From contig JAHCID010000001.1 in NCBI GenBank assembly GCA_026129405.1, positions 1,643,237-1,707,236 on the forward strand: a stretch of 64,000 bases of DNA, given 5' to 3'. Source of the stretch: a bacterium. Its GTDB lineage: Bacteria > Desulfobacterota > Binatia > DP-6. The notes under the pieces are model-generated. The model searched no databases, was not told the DNA's origin, and worked only from the letters and a program-made list of their open reading frames with translations. The position numbers and the translations under genes are program-made. Position 1 is the stretch's first letter, and each line of letters opens with the position of its first letter. Shown one piece after another: positions 1-9,040 of the stretch.

Positions 1-335
1 ACGCGATGCTGCGCCCCGAGCCCGGCGTCGAGCGCGGCGCCGTGCGCGCCCGCGGCACGATCCTGTGCGACGGCGACGGCGACGATCTCGTCGGCACGCT
101 GGCGCGGCGGCGGGTCGAGCTCGGCAGCTCGCGCTGCGGCGACTTCCGCGCCGCGCTCGATCTGCTCGTCGACCCCTCCCTCGCCGAGCCGCTCGGCGCG
201 CGTCTGGTCGGCGACGTCGTGCCGGCCGAGCGGCTCGCCGACGGCTTCGCGCGCGCCGCGGCGCCGGGGGCGGGCAAGGTGCTGGTCGCGCATCCGGGGA
301 CCGCACTGGGGGCCGCGCTGGGGGCGCGCGGGTGA
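1..335 (+). CDS. C-terminal end of an MDR/zinc-type alcohol dehydrogenase (cut by window edge)
   Basis: The frame is open from the first base, so only about 110 C-terminal residues are present. The visible part carries the typical end of the medium-chain dehydrogenase/threonine dehydrogenase family: a GSSRCGDFRAAL segment, which matches the GSRCG-F-AL substrate-loop consensus, and a final FARAA...GKVLVAHPG strand. These enzymes oxidise alcohols or amino alcohols with NAD(P). The zinc ligands and Rossmann domain would lie upstream and cannot be checked, so zinc dependence is inferred. The stop codon overlaps a GTG start of the next gene (GTGA), implying translational coupling with the adenosylhomocysteinase-like protein. 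A non-zinc MDR reductase is the main alternative. Confidence 0.7.
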   Translation, partial: AMLRPEPGVERGAVRARGTILCDGDGDDLVGTLARRRVELGSSRCGDFRAALDLLVDPSLAEPLGARLVGDVVPAERLADGFARAAAPGAGKVLVAHPGTALGAALGARG

Positions 336-2725
336 GCCGGCGCGGCGCGGCGGAGCTGCCGACGACGCTCGGCCCGCCGCTGCGACGCCGCGAGGGCCGC
401 TGGGCCATCGACCTCACCGACCTGCCGCTGTTCCACGGCCTCTCGGTGCTCTCGCGGGCGCTCGGCGAGCGCGTGGTCGAGGACTGCGCCGGCGACCGCG
501 TCGCGATCGACTTCGAGCGGCGGCTGAAGGCGAGCGAGAACCCCGAGCTGGCGGCGCTCGGCTGCGCCGGCGTCGCGGTGCACGCCGAGCGCGAGGTGCT
601 GGCCCACGTCCCCGACGACGTCGAGGGCTTCCAGCACCACCTGCGCGCGGTCCTGGGCTCGCTGCAGCAGGCGCGCTGGCGCCGCCACCTCTTCCCCGAG
701 GCGGCGGGCGCGACGCCGCGGGCGCTCGTCTTCACCGTGCTCGCCGGCGCCGGGTTCGCGTACCGCTTCGTGCTCGACCGCGTGCCGGCGCCGCGCGCCG
801 GCCGCTTCTGGCTGCGCCTGACGATCGAGAATCCGCGCGGCCGGCGGCTCGATCTGGCGACGCTGCCGCACGCCGTGGTCGACGATCTCGACGAGCGCGA
901 GTACATCGCCGGCTCGACGCGCATCGCGCAGACCCTGCGCGACATGGTCCAGCGCGAGGCCGACCGCGGCCGCCGCGTCCACCTCGAGCGGCGCAAGCGC
1001 GGCTCCTTCGTCTTCGGCCAGCTCGACCGCGCCGGCCTCGGCACGCTCGAGCTCGTGCAGCTCGCCTGGAGCGAGCGCATCGCCGCCTGGCTCGCGGCGA
1101 CGGAGCCGAAGCGGCTCGACGACCTCCTGAAACGCGTGCTGCTGCTGCTCGAGGACCGCACCGTGCGGCGGCTGCTCGCCGGCGGCGAGACGGTGGCGCT
1201 CGCCGACGGCGACGTCGCCGCCTACGTCGACACCAGCCAGCAGCAGCGCGTCCTGAACCTCGCCTTCGAGCAGCCGCGCCGCCGCGCGACCGTCGACGGC
1301 TATCTCGCCCGCATGCCGGCGCTCGGCGCCGTCGTCGCCCGGCGGCGCGCGGCGCGCCCGCTCGCCGACCTCTCGCTGGTGCTGATCCACCACATCACCT
1401 CGGAGACGCTGGGCCTCGTCGCCGCGCTGCGCGCGCTCGGCTGCGACGACCTGGCGATCCTCTTCGTGCGCTACGCCGGCGAGGTGCCGAACGAGTACCT
1501 CGACGCCGTGCTCGCCCTCGAGCCCGGCGTGCGCAGCTGGACGCTCCAGCACGTGCAGGAGGCGGGCGGCGTCGAGGGCCGCTTCGTGCCGAGCCAGCAG
1601 CTCTCGGCGCTGGACCCGCTCGCCAGCGTGGCCGAGCGGCTGCACGCGCGGCCGCGCCGCTACCTCGAGAGCATGGTCGACCTCGCGGTGGGCATCTTCG
1701 TGCGCGCGCTCGAGGGCGAGCGGCGCGTGCTGGTGCTCGAGGACGGCGGCTATCTCCTGCCGGTGCTGACGCGCGCCGCGCACGCAGGCGACACCGTCGG
1801 CGCGCTCGCGGCGGCCCATGGGGTGGCGCCGGTGGCCGCGGGCCTCGCGCGACGGTCGCTCGGCGCGGTGCTGGCGGAGCGGCTGGTCGGCTCGGTGGAG
1901 CACACGCGCAACGGCTTCGAGCGCCTCGCCGCGGCGGAGCGCGAGGCCGGCGGGCTCGTGCGGCCGGCGTACTCGATCGCGCTGTCGACGCTCAAGCGGA
2001 CCGAGGAGGCGGGCGAGGTGGCGGCGGGCGTGCTCGCGGCGATCGAGGCGGTGCTGCACGCGCGCGGGCAGGTGCTGTCGCAGCGCCGCGTCCTCGTCCT
2101 CGGCTCGCGCGGCGCCATCGGCAGCCGCCTTGTGCGCGCGCTCGGCGGCCGCGTCGCGGGCGACGTGCTCGGCGTCGATCTGCGCGCACGGGGCGTGCGC
2201 GAGGCGACGACCTGGCGCGGGCTGCCGGCGGCGGCGCGCCGCGCGGTCGACCTCGTCGTCGGCGTCACGGGCGCCTCGGTGCTGGGCGAGGCGGAGATCG
2301 CGGAGCTCGTGCGGCAGGGCCGTGCGTCGACGATCTACTTCGCCAGCGGATCGACGAAGACCGTCGAGTTCGCCGACGTGGCGCGCTGGGTGGAGCGCAT
2401 GGCGGCGTCGAAGGCGCGCCTCGACGGGCGGACGGTCGCGGTGCACGGCGAGGAGGTCGTCGACCCGCAGAGCGGCCGCGTCTACGGGTCCGCCTTCACG
2501 CTCGCGCTCGGCCGCGGGCCGCGCCGTCGCACGACCACGCTCGTCTTCATCGCCAACCTGACGCCGGTGAACTTCCTCTTCTACGGCGTGCCGACCGAGG
2601 CGATGGACGCGGTGATGGCGCAGCTCCTGCGCGCGACGGTCGCGCTCCTGCGCGACGTCGCCGGGGCGCGGCCGCCGGCGCCGCGGCTGTACGCGATCGA
2701 CCGCGAGCTGGCCGACCGCGCCTGA
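332..2725 (+). CDS. large adenosylhomocysteinase-like protein with Rossmann domain, function unknown
   Basis: This 797-residue protein has no function I can name. From about residue 340 onward it shows the order of segments seen in S-adenosylhomocysteine hydrolase: IHHITSETLG (about 352), VLEDGGYLLPVL (about 468), a VEHTRNGFERL helix, then an NAD-binding Rossmann motif VLVLGSRGAIGSRL (about 588). It ends with an ANLTPVNFLFYGVP segment resembling the SAHH C-terminal region. The first 330 residues have no SAHH counterpart, and the whole is much longer than SAHH (430-480 residues). GTG 332 is chosen because it overlaps the upstream stop as GTGA; longer starts would run through the dehydrogenase gene. 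It may be a divergent NAD-dependent hydrolase or a regulatory relative. Fold assignment is by motif order only. Confidence 0.7.
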   Translation: MSRRGAAELPTTLGPPLRRREGRWAIDLTDLPLFHGLSVLSRALGERVVEDCAGDRVAIDFERRLKASENPELAALGCAGVAVHAEREVLAHVPDDVEGFQHHLRAVLGSLQQARWRRHLFPEAAGATPRALVFTVLAGAGFAYRFVLDRVPAPRAGRFWLRLTIENPRGRRLDLATLPHAVVDDLDEREYIAGSTRIAQTLRDMVQREADRGRRVHLERRKRGSFVFGQLDRAGLGTLELVQLAWSERIAAWLAATEPKRLDDLLKRVLLLLEDRTVRRLLAGGETVALADGDVAAYVDTSQQQRVLNLAFEQPRRRATVDGYLARMPALGAVVARRRAARPLADLSLVLIHHITSETLGLVAALRALGCDDLAILFVRYAGEVPNEYLDAVLALEPGVRSWTLQHVQEAGGVEGRFVPSQQLSALDPLASVAERLHARPRRYLESMVDLAVGIFVRALEGERRVLVLEDGGYLLPVLTRAAHAGDTVGALAAAHGVAPVAAGLARRSLGAVLAERLVGSVEHTRNGFERLAAAEREAGGLVRPAYSIALSTLKRTEEAGEVAAGVLAAIEAVLHARGQVLSQRRVLVLGSRGAIGSRLVRALGGRVAGDVLGVDLRARGVREATTWRGLPAAARRAVDLVVGVTGASVLGEAEIAELVRQGRASTIYFASGSTKTVEFADVARWVERMAASKARLDGRTVAVHGEEVVDPQSGRVYGSAFTLALGRGPRRRTTTLVFIANLTPVNFLFYGVPTEAMDAVMAQLLRATVALLRDVAGARPPAPRLYAIDRELADRA

Positions 2726-2732
2726 GGGGCGA

Positions 2733-4736
2733 CTATGCGCGTTGCACGCGCAGCCGGCTTGTCCGCGGCAGGGGCGGCGGCGCCGCCCGCACGGCCGCCT
2801 CGAGCGCGTCGAGCGGGCGCTGGAGCGCGGCGGCGATCTCGATGCGGGTGGCATGGCGTGCCGGCGTGTCGGCGTCGCCGGTCGGCCGCGGCGCCGGCGC
2901 CGGCTCGGCGCGGCCGCTGAGCGCGACCGCCGCGGCCGCGAGCCGCGACGCGATCGGCCAGCCCGGGTCGTCGAGCGTGCCGCCGCCGGGATGCCGCGCC
3001 AGCGCGAGCGTGCCGAGGAGCACCTGCTGCGCCGCCACCGCGACGTCGTGCAGGGCCACGCGCTCGTCGGCGTGGAGGGCGCTGCCGGGCTCGGCGGCCG
3101 CCGCGGTGTGCAGGCGCAGCGCGTCGGCGAGACCGTCCTGGGCGGCGCGGCCGTGGCCTGCGGCCTCGAGACGCGACTTGCGCGCCAGCGCCGCCATGTG
3201 ACGCAACGTCTGGATCAGGGTGTCGCGCGCCTCGGGCAGCGCGTGCGCCGGCCAGAGCAGCCGGTCGAGCAGCGCCATCACCACGATGCCGACGAGGATG
3301 CCGACGACGCGGTCGCGCCCCGGCACCAGGTTCGTCGTCGGGCCGAGCACGTCGAACGCGATCATCGCGTAGGCCATCGCGACCTGGATGCCGGCGTACG
3401 AGATGTTCGGGCTGCCGACGACGATGTACGCCGCGATCGCGAGGGCCGGTGCGGCGACGAGGAGGAGGCCGGCGATGCTGTCGAGCCACGGCATCGCGAG
3501 GAGGAGCGTCGCGAAGCCGAGGATGGCGCCCAGCGCCGCCCCCGCGATGCGCAGGAGCGCTTTGTCGCGCGCCGCCGCCCAGGTGGGTTGCGCCACGATG
3601 ACACAGGTCACGATGCAGGTCGCGATCCCCTGCCAGGCGAGGCCGTGGACCAGCAGCGTGCACAGCGTCGCGCCGAGCGCCGCCTTGATGGCGAGGTGCA
3701 TCGCGGGGAGGTTGTCGAGGCGGCAGGCGGCGGTGAAGAGCGGGGGCGGCGGCAGGCTCGGCGAGGGGTCGACGATGGCGGCGTGCAGCTGTGCGGTTGC
3801 GGTGTTGCTCTGCTCGAGCGCGCCGGCGACGTCCATCAGTGCGGCGCGCCAGAGCGGTGGGACGTCGGGCGGCAGCGGGTCGCGCTCGGGCGGCGGCAGC
3901 GGCGGCACGCGCTGGGCGACGGCGTCGGCGAGGGCGGCCGCGTGCGCGGCGAGCACGGCGAGGTCGCGCCGGGCGTTCGGTGCGGGGGTGCTGCGCGCCA
4001 GCTTTGCGATCCAGGTGGTCGCGGTGGCGGCGCGATCGGCGGCGGTGACGAGCGCCAGCAGCGCGGCGTGACGCCGGCGCACCGAGGGATGCGTCGCCTC
4101 CGTGCTGGCGAGGAGGTCGGTGTGGCCGCCGGGGCCGGTCTCGAGCTGCGCCGACGGTGCGCCGTCGGCACCTCGGGCGAGCCGGTCGAGCGCCTCGGCG
4201 ACCTGCCGCAGCCGCGTCGCGAGGCCGTCGCGCAGGAGGTCCTGGGGGTCGGTGGGCCACAGGAGCAGCTGCGCCGCCATGCCGATCGCGACCCCGACGC
4301 TGACGATGAGGATGCGCCACAGGACCTCGGTGACCATGATCCCCGGCGCGGCGCCGCCCGGCAGGAAGATGGCGAAGGTGATGCCCGAGAGGAGGAAGGT
4401 GTAGGGCGCGCTCGTCGTCCGCGAGAAGAACATGGCGGCCCAGACGCCGAGCCAGAGCAGCGGCAGGATGAACCACGGATGGTCGGCGAACGCCGCCGAC
4501 GCGATCGCGAGGCTGCCGCCCGCGATGGTGCCGACGACGCGCTGCCCGGCCTTGCGCAGGCTGGCGCCGGCGTCGGTGAGGCTCACCGTGAACAGGGTGA
4601 TGATGACCCAGTGCCCGAAGGGCATCTGGAACGCGTTGATGACGAAGGTCGCGACCAGCGCGCCGCAGAGGACGCGCAGCGCCGCCCACGTGCGCTCGGG
4701 CGTCGGCGTCAGCTCGCGGCGCAGGAACTCCCACAC
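2733..4736 (-). CDS. FUSC-family inner-membrane transporter (MdtO/AaeB-like)
   Basis: This 667-residue protein has two hydrophobic halves (about residues 15-150 and 370-530), each followed by a hydrophilic helical domain. That is the layout of fusaric-acid-resistance (FUSC) exporters such as E. coli MdtO, AaeB and YccS. They move aromatic acids or toxic compounds across the inner membrane together with an HlyD-type adaptor. The GTG at 4736 lies just beyond the TGA of the adaptor gene; a CTG overlapping that stop at 4742 is an alternative start. No clear Shine-Dalgarno is visible, so translation is probably coupled to the adaptor. The neighbours are a HlyD adaptor, a YtcA-like lipoprotein and a divergent TolC-type factor, completing a tripartite pump. 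The substrate is unknown. Confidence 0.85.
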   Translation of the reverse strand: MWEFLRRELTPTPERTWAALRVLCGALVATFVINAFQMPFGHWVIITLFTVSLTDAGASLRKAGQRVVGTIAGGSLAIASAAFADHPWFILPLLWLGVWAAMFFSRTTSAPYTFLLSGITFAIFLPGGAAPGIMVTEVLWRILIVSVGVAIGMAAQLLLWPTDPQDLLRDGLATRLRQVAEALDRLARGADGAPSAQLETGPGGHTDLLASTEATHPSVRRRHAALLALVTAADRAATATTWIAKLARSTPAPNARRDLAVLAAHAAALADAVAQRVPPLPPPERDPLPPDVPPLWRAALMDVAGALEQSNTATAQLHAAIVDPSPSLPPPPLFTAACRLDNLPAMHLAIKAALGATLCTLLVHGLAWQGIATCIVTCVIVAQPTWAAARDKALLRIAGAALGAILGFATLLLAMPWLDSIAGLLLVAAPALAIAAYIVVGSPNISYAGIQVAMAYAMIAFDVLGPTTNLVPGRDRVVGILVGIVVMALLDRLLWPAHALPEARDTLIQTLRHMAALARKSRLEAAGHGRAAQDGLADALRLHTAAAAEPGSALHADERVALHDVAVAAQQVLLGTLALARHPGGGTLDDPGWPIASRLAAAAVALSGRAEPAPAPRPTGDADTPARHATRIEIAAALQRPLDALEAAVRAAPPPLPRTSRLRVQRA

Positions 4737-4738
4737 GG

Positions 4739-5746
4739 TCAGTCGCCGCGGATCGTGACCACCGCCGTCGCGCCCATGCGGAAGGGACGCTCCGGGTCGC
4801 TCTCGGTGAGCCGGATGCGTACCGGGAAGCGGCGGGCGAGGCGGACCCAGTTGAGCGTCGGCTCGACCAGCGGGAGCACGGTCTCCGAGTCGCCGTCGGT
4901 GTCGCGGACCGCCCAGCCGATGCCGTCGACGACGGCGGCGAAGCGGCGGCCGGGATAGCTCATCAGCGTCACCGCCGCGGCCATGCCGGGGCGGATCGCG
5001 TGCAGGTCGGTCTCGCGGAAGTTGGCGACCACCCACCACGTGCGCCCGTCGACGAGCGCGAACACCGGCTGGCCCTGGCGCGCGTACTCGCCGACGCTGA
5101 TGTTGAGGTTCGTCACCCAGCCGTCGAAGGGCGCGGCGACGCGGCAGTACGCGACGTCCAGCTCGGCGCTCTTGAGCGCCGCCTCGGCGGCCTCGCGCCG
5201 GGCGTTCAGCCCGCCGACGTCGGCGAGGAGCTTGACGGCGCGCTCGCGCTCGGCCCGGGCCTGGGACACGGCGGCCGTCGCGGCGCGGTGCTTCGCGCGG
5301 GCGTCGGCGACGCGGTCGGCGGTGACGAAGTCGCGCTTCAGGAGCGGCTCGACGCGGCCGAGATAGTCGCTGGCGTAGTCGGCGTCGGCCTCGCGGCGCG
5401 CGAGCTCGGCTTCGGCTGCGCTGAGCGCGGCGCGCTGCGCTTCGAGATCGGCCTGCACGAGGTCCAGCTCGGCGCGCGCGGCCTCGAGCCGGGCCTCGTA
5501 GGGGCGCGGGTCGACGACGAAGAGCAGCTCGCCCTGGCGCACCGGCTGGTTGTCGACGAGCGGCAGCTCGACGATCGGCCCGCTCACGTGCGGCGCGATG
5601 CCGATCACGTTGGCGCGCACGAAGGCGTCGTCGGTGCGCGGGTGGCGGGTGCTGAGGACGTAGACCCGGAGCGAGGTCGCGGCGGCCGCGACCACGATCA
5701 CGAGGCTCAGGATGCGACCGAGCTGGCGGCGGCCCGCGTCCTCCAC
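4739..5746 (-). CDS. HlyD-family periplasmic adaptor (MdtN/AaeA-like)
   Basis: This 335-residue membrane-fusion protein has one N-terminal membrane helix (about 10-30) and a biotinyl-lipoyl-like segment (IAPHVSGPIVELPLVDNQPV). A long Ala/Glu/Arg-rich coiled-coil hairpin (about 85-210) follows, then a second lipoyl half (VAAPFDGWVTNLNISVGEY) and a beta-barrel domain. Such proteins bridge a FUSC or MFS pump to a TolC-like channel. The start is GTG at 5746, four bases after the stop of the YtcA-like gene, and its own stop abuts the FUSC start. The three genes therefore form one operon. Length and domain order fit the MdtN/EmrA group. Confidence 0.9.
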   Translation of the reverse strand: MEDAGRRQLGRILSLVIVVAAAATSLRVYVLSTRHPRTDDAFVRANVIGIAPHVSGPIVELPLVDNQPVRQGELLFVVDPRPYEARLEAARAELDLVQADLEAQRAALSAAEAELARREADADYASDYLGRVEPLLKRDFVTADRVADARAKHRAATAAVSQARAERERAVKLLADVGGLNARREAAEAALKSAELDVAYCRVAAPFDGWVTNLNISVGEYARQGQPVFALVDGRTWWVVANFRETDLHAIRPGMAAAVTLMSYPGRRFAAVVDGIGWAVRDTDGDSETVLPLVEPTLNWVRLARRFPVRIRLTESDPERPFRMGATAVVTIRGD

Positions 5747-5750
5747 CCGT

Positions 5751-6014
5751 TCAGCTCCGGTACAGCACGAGCCACGCCAGCATCGTGCAGAGGATCGCCA
5801 GGCTCGGGTAGACGAGCAGCGGGGGCGTGAGATAGGCGTCCAGCCCGGCGGTCACGAGGAGACGGTAGGCGATTGCGGTGAGGATGCCGCCCACGACGAG
5901 CGATATCAGCCACGCCGGGAAGAAGGAGCCTTCGACGTCCAGCAGCGGCGTGCAGGACGCCGCGCCCACGACCAGGACGAGGGCGAGGGGCAGGACGGAC
6001 GTCCAGCGCGGCAT
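5751..6014 (-). CDS. YtcA-family small membrane lipoprotein
   Basis: This 87-residue protein has an N-terminal signal helix ending in a lipobox-like VGAASC (Cys21). It then has the motif SFFPAWLISLVVG and a second hydrophobic helix near the C-terminus, matching the YtcA family found beside mdtNOP in E. coli. ATG 6014 is preceded by a good Shine-Dalgarno (GAGGAG, about 7 nt upstream). It is the first gene of the operon with the HlyD adaptor and FUSC pump and diverges from the TolC-type gene. Its role is unknown even in E. coli; the conserved neighbourhood suggests an accessory pump subunit. Confidence 0.8.
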   Translation of the reverse strand: MPRWTSVLPLALVLVVGAASCTPLLDVEGSFFPAWLISLVVGGILTAIAYRLLVTAGLDAYLTPPLLVYPSLAILCTMLAWLVLYRS

Positions 6015-6063
6015 CGCGGGCTCCTCTAGCCTGCCGTCGCGCGCTCGGAAAGGGCGCGCGGTC

Positions 6064-7485
6064 GTGGCGGCGGCGATGCTGGTCGCGAGCGGCGGCTGCA
6101 GCGCGCTCGATCGCACCGCGGCGCTCGATCCCGAGACGCTCGCGCCGCCGTCGGCGGCGTCGAGCTGGACGCCGCCGACGGCGCTCGCCGTGGCGACGCC
6201 CGCGGTCGCGGCGCCGGTGCCGGCCGACGCCGACCCGACGCGGGTCTGGGACCTGCCCGCGCTGATCGACCTCGGGCTCGCGAGCAGCCCCGACACGCGC
6301 GCGGCGTGGCAGCGTACCCGGGCCGCGGCGGCGGCGTTCGGCACCGCGCAGGCCGCCTGGCTGCCGGTGCTGGCGCTGACCGGGCGGGGCGGCTGGTCGC
6401 AGGCGCTCTACCCGGCGCCGACCGGCCTCGAGATCGCACGCGTCGCCGAGCTGACGCCGCGTGCGGAGCTCAGCTGGCTGCTCGTCGACTTCGGCCGCCG
6501 CGACGCCGAGCGCGAGCGCGCGCGGCAGGAGCTCGCCGCCGCGGGCTACACGTTCACGCGCGAGCAGCAGGCGGTGGCGTACGCGGTGCAGCGGGCGTTC
6601 TACGTGCTCGCGGCGCGGCGGGCGGCGATCGGGGCGGCCGAGGCGGCGTCGACCTCGGCCAACGCGACCTACGAGCAGACGCTCGCGCTGCACGAGCGGG
6701 GTCTCGCCACCCGGCCGGACGTCCTGCTTGCGTACCAGGACCAGGCGCGCGCCGCCTTCGACCTCGAGGACGCGCGCGGCCGTGCCGACGACGCCTGGGC
6801 CGACCTCGCCACCGCCCTCGGCATCCCGCCGACGACGCGGCTCCAGGTGGTGCCGCTCGACCAGATCCCACTGCCGTCGGCGTTGCCCGAGGCGGTCGAC
6901 GCGGTGATCGACGCCGCCCTGGCGCAGCGGCCGGACCTCGTCGCGCGGCTGGCGACGGTGCGCGCGCGCGCCGCCGACCTCGCCCGGGCCGAGGCCGACT
7001 ACTGGCCGCGCGTCGGCGTCACCGGCTCGGTGGGCGGCATGATCCAGAGCTTCCGCGCCGGCCCGCCGTTCAAGCGCACGTACCACGAGCAGGATCCGAT
7101 GTACGGCGCCTTCCTCGGCGTCGAGTGGAAGCTCTTCGAGGGCTTCGCGCGTGACAACGCCGTGCGCGAGGCGCGGGCACAGGTCGGCGTGGCCGAGGCC
7201 GACCTCGACGCCCGGGCGCTGTCGGCCATGCGTGAGGTCTGGACGGCGTACGTCGACGTCCGCACCGCGCTGCGCAAGCTCGGCTTCGCCGAGGCGCTCC
7301 TCGCAGCGTCGCGGAACGCCTACGACGCGACCCGCGAGTCGTATCGCCAGGGGCTCGGCACCCTGATCGACCTGCTCGCCGCCGAGCGCGACCTCGACCG
7401 CAGCCGCGTGGTGCAGATCGAGACCCGCACCGAGGTCCTCATGGCGGCGGCGGCGCTGACCTTCGCGACCGGGAACGCACCGTGA
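6064..7485 (+). CDS. TolC-type outer-membrane efflux lipoprotein (MdtP/NodT-like)
   Basis: About 473 residues. It starts with a hydrophobic stretch ending at VASGGC, a likely lipobox, and contains the two tandem OEP repeats of TolC-family channels: long amphipathic helices with strand segments such as ELSWLLVDFGRRDAER and GVEWKLFEGFARDNAV. It would form the trimeric outer-membrane duct of the pump encoded divergently. The start is uncertain. GTG 6064 has a purine-rich GGAAAGG about 10 nt upstream but gives a signal without basic residues. A non-ATG start about 33 nt earlier would add the basic RARKGR segment. Only 49 nt separate it from the YtcA-like gene, so the two promoters must be very close or overlap. 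Confidence 0.87.
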   Translation: MAAAMLVASGGCSALDRTAALDPETLAPPSAASSWTPPTALAVATPAVAAPVPADADPTRVWDLPALIDLGLASSPDTRAAWQRTRAAAAAFGTAQAAWLPVLALTGRGGWSQALYPAPTGLEIARVAELTPRAELSWLLVDFGRRDAERERARQELAAAGYTFTREQQAVAYAVQRAFYVLAARRAAIGAAEAASTSANATYEQTLALHERGLATRPDVLLAYQDQARAAFDLEDARGRADDAWADLATALGIPPTTRLQVVPLDQIPLPSALPEAVDAVIDAALAQRPDLVARLATVRARAADLARAEADYWPRVGVTGSVGGMIQSFRAGPPFKRTYHEQDPMYGAFLGVEWKLFEGFARDNAVREARAQVGVAEADLDARALSAMREVWTAYVDVRTALRKLGFAEALLAASRNAYDATRESYRQGLGTLIDLLAAERDLDRSRVVQIETRTEVLMAAAALTFATGNAP

Positions 7486-7540
7486 GCCGCCGAAAGGAAT
7501 CGTCCCTGCCGGGGATGGATTCCGGCCCCCGCGCGGGCGT

Positions 7541-9034
7541 ATGTCCCGTCGCACCATGTGCTCCTCTCATCGGCGGCGCGGAATCGTCGCGGTCGTCGTC
7601 GCGTGCACCCTGGCCCTCGGGGCCGGCCGCGCCACGGCCCAGACGTGCAACCTCAACCCGAGCGGCCCGGACCAGCTGATCCTCACCGTTCCCGGCGGCT
7701 CGGGGACGGACTTCGACCTCGGCTGGACGGGCGACTACCACGACATCGAGGTGCCGCGCGGCGCGCAGTTCAACCTGTGTCTGAACGACTGCGACGACGA
7801 GGTCTCCCCGGAGTGCACGGTGCAGGGCTACGCCGGCGGGCAGAGCGCCGTCGGGCGCAGCTTCGCGCCGCCCATCCCGATCGTCATCGGCGACTTCGCC
7901 GGCTGCGTGGTCACGACCTTCCAGGAGCCGTTCGCGAGCGGTACCGCCAACTTCGCGACCGGCGCGATCGACGTCGTCGCCAACATCCGGGGCAGCGTCT
8001 ACAGCACGCTGAAGACGGCCGTGTGCCCGCAGTGCTCCGGCAGCGTCGTCGGGGCCGGCGGCACCTGCGTCGGCGGCGCGCGCAACGGCCAGGCGTGCGT
8101 CACGCACGACGTCGTCGCGGTCGAGAAGGCCGTCGGCGACACCGAGTATCAGGTGTCGCGCGACTGCCTGCCGACCGGCTCGCCGATCGACGTCGCCTTC
8201 CCGGTCGCGGTCTCGACCGGCACGGTGACCCTGGCGTCGACGTGTCCCGGCCAGACCAAGGCCAACGACTGCGGCGCGGGGACGTGTACGGCGAGTTGCA
8301 CGGGCGGCGCCGGCGCCGGCATCAGCCAGCGCTGCTGCTCCAACAACACCACCAGGCGGTGCTTCCCGGTGCCGCTGTCGCGCAGCGGTGCCGACGAGGC
8401 GCCGTCGCCGGGCACGTCGTGGCCGAAGTTCGAGGAGGCCACGCTGGCGGCGGCCTTCTGCGCGCCGGGCGCGCCGGGCGGCGCGGGGCTGGTGGTGAAC
8501 CTTGCGGCCGGCCTGCCGGGCCCGGCCACCTTCATCCTTCCCGTCGAGGCCGATTGGCTGCTCGACCCGAGCCCGGTCGCGACCACCACCACGACCACGC
8601 TCGGTCCCGGTGCGACGACCACGACCACGCTGCCGCCCGGCGGCTGCACCGTCGACGCCGACTGTGCCGACACCGACCCGTGCACCACGGACGCCTGCGC
8701 GGCAGGCGCCTGCAGCAACACGCGCCTCACCGGCGCGCAGGGCGCAGCCTGCGTGATCGGCGACCTCGACCCGGCGAAGATCTGCCCGGCGATCGATGCC
8801 ACCCTCGCGCGGCAGATGGCGGCGGCGCTCGCGAAGGCGCGGCAGGCCGCCGCGGCCGCCGACGGCGCCCCGGCGAAGAAGGTGAAGAAGCAGCGGGGCA
8901 AGGCCAAGAAGGCGCTGAAGGCGGCCCTCGCGAAGGTGAAGAAGGCCGACCGGAAGGACAAGATCGACGACGCCTGCTCGGCCGGCCTCCAGGCGGCGAT
9001 CGCGGCGCTCCAGCAGGCGGTGGGCGCGATCTGA
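7541..9034 (+). CDS. secreted Cys-rich protein with Thr-rich linker and Lys-rich tail
   Basis: 497 residues with a clear Sec signal: basic RRR, a hydrophobic core, and likely cleavage at ATA-QT. The mature part is a Cys-rich beta domain (about 35-345), then a linker dominated by Thr with Gly-Pro breaks (about 347-367). A short Cys-repeat module follows (CTVDADCADTDPCTTDAC, about 368-385). The tail is Ala/Lys-rich and helical, with many KK pairs and one late Cys. Such Thr linkers and Cys modules recur in extracellular proteins of high-GC uncultured lineages such as Binatia. No enzyme motif is visible; a surface or matrix role is a guess. A second ATG at 7556 is possible. A strong hairpin follows the stop. 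Confidence 0.8.
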   Translation: MSRRTMCSSHRRRGIVAVVVACTLALGAGRATAQTCNLNPSGPDQLILTVPGGSGTDFDLGWTGDYHDIEVPRGAQFNLCLNDCDDEVSPECTVQGYAGGQSAVGRSFAPPIPIVIGDFAGCVVTTFQEPFASGTANFATGAIDVVANIRGSVYSTLKTAVCPQCSGSVVGAGGTCVGGARNGQACVTHDVVAVEKAVGDTEYQVSRDCLPTGSPIDVAFPVAVSTGTVTLASTCPGQTKANDCGAGTCTASCTGGAGAGISQRCCSNNTTRRCFPVPLSRSGADEAPSPGTSWPKFEEATLAAAFCAPGAPGGAGLVVNLAAGLPGPATFILPVEADWLLDPSPVATTTTTTLGPGATTTTTLPPGGCTVDADCADTDPCTTDACAAGACSNTRLTGAQGAACVIGDLDPAKICPAIDATLARQMAAALAKARQAAAAADGAPAKKVKKQRGKAKKALKAALAKVKKADRKDKIDDACSAGLQAAIAALQQAVGAI

Positions 9035-9040
9035 CCCGAT

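Noticed and set aside
2742-4958. Long plus-strand frame opposite the FUSC gene
   Set aside because: Low-complexity Arg/Gly/Glu composition with no domain; it is a shadow of the real gene.
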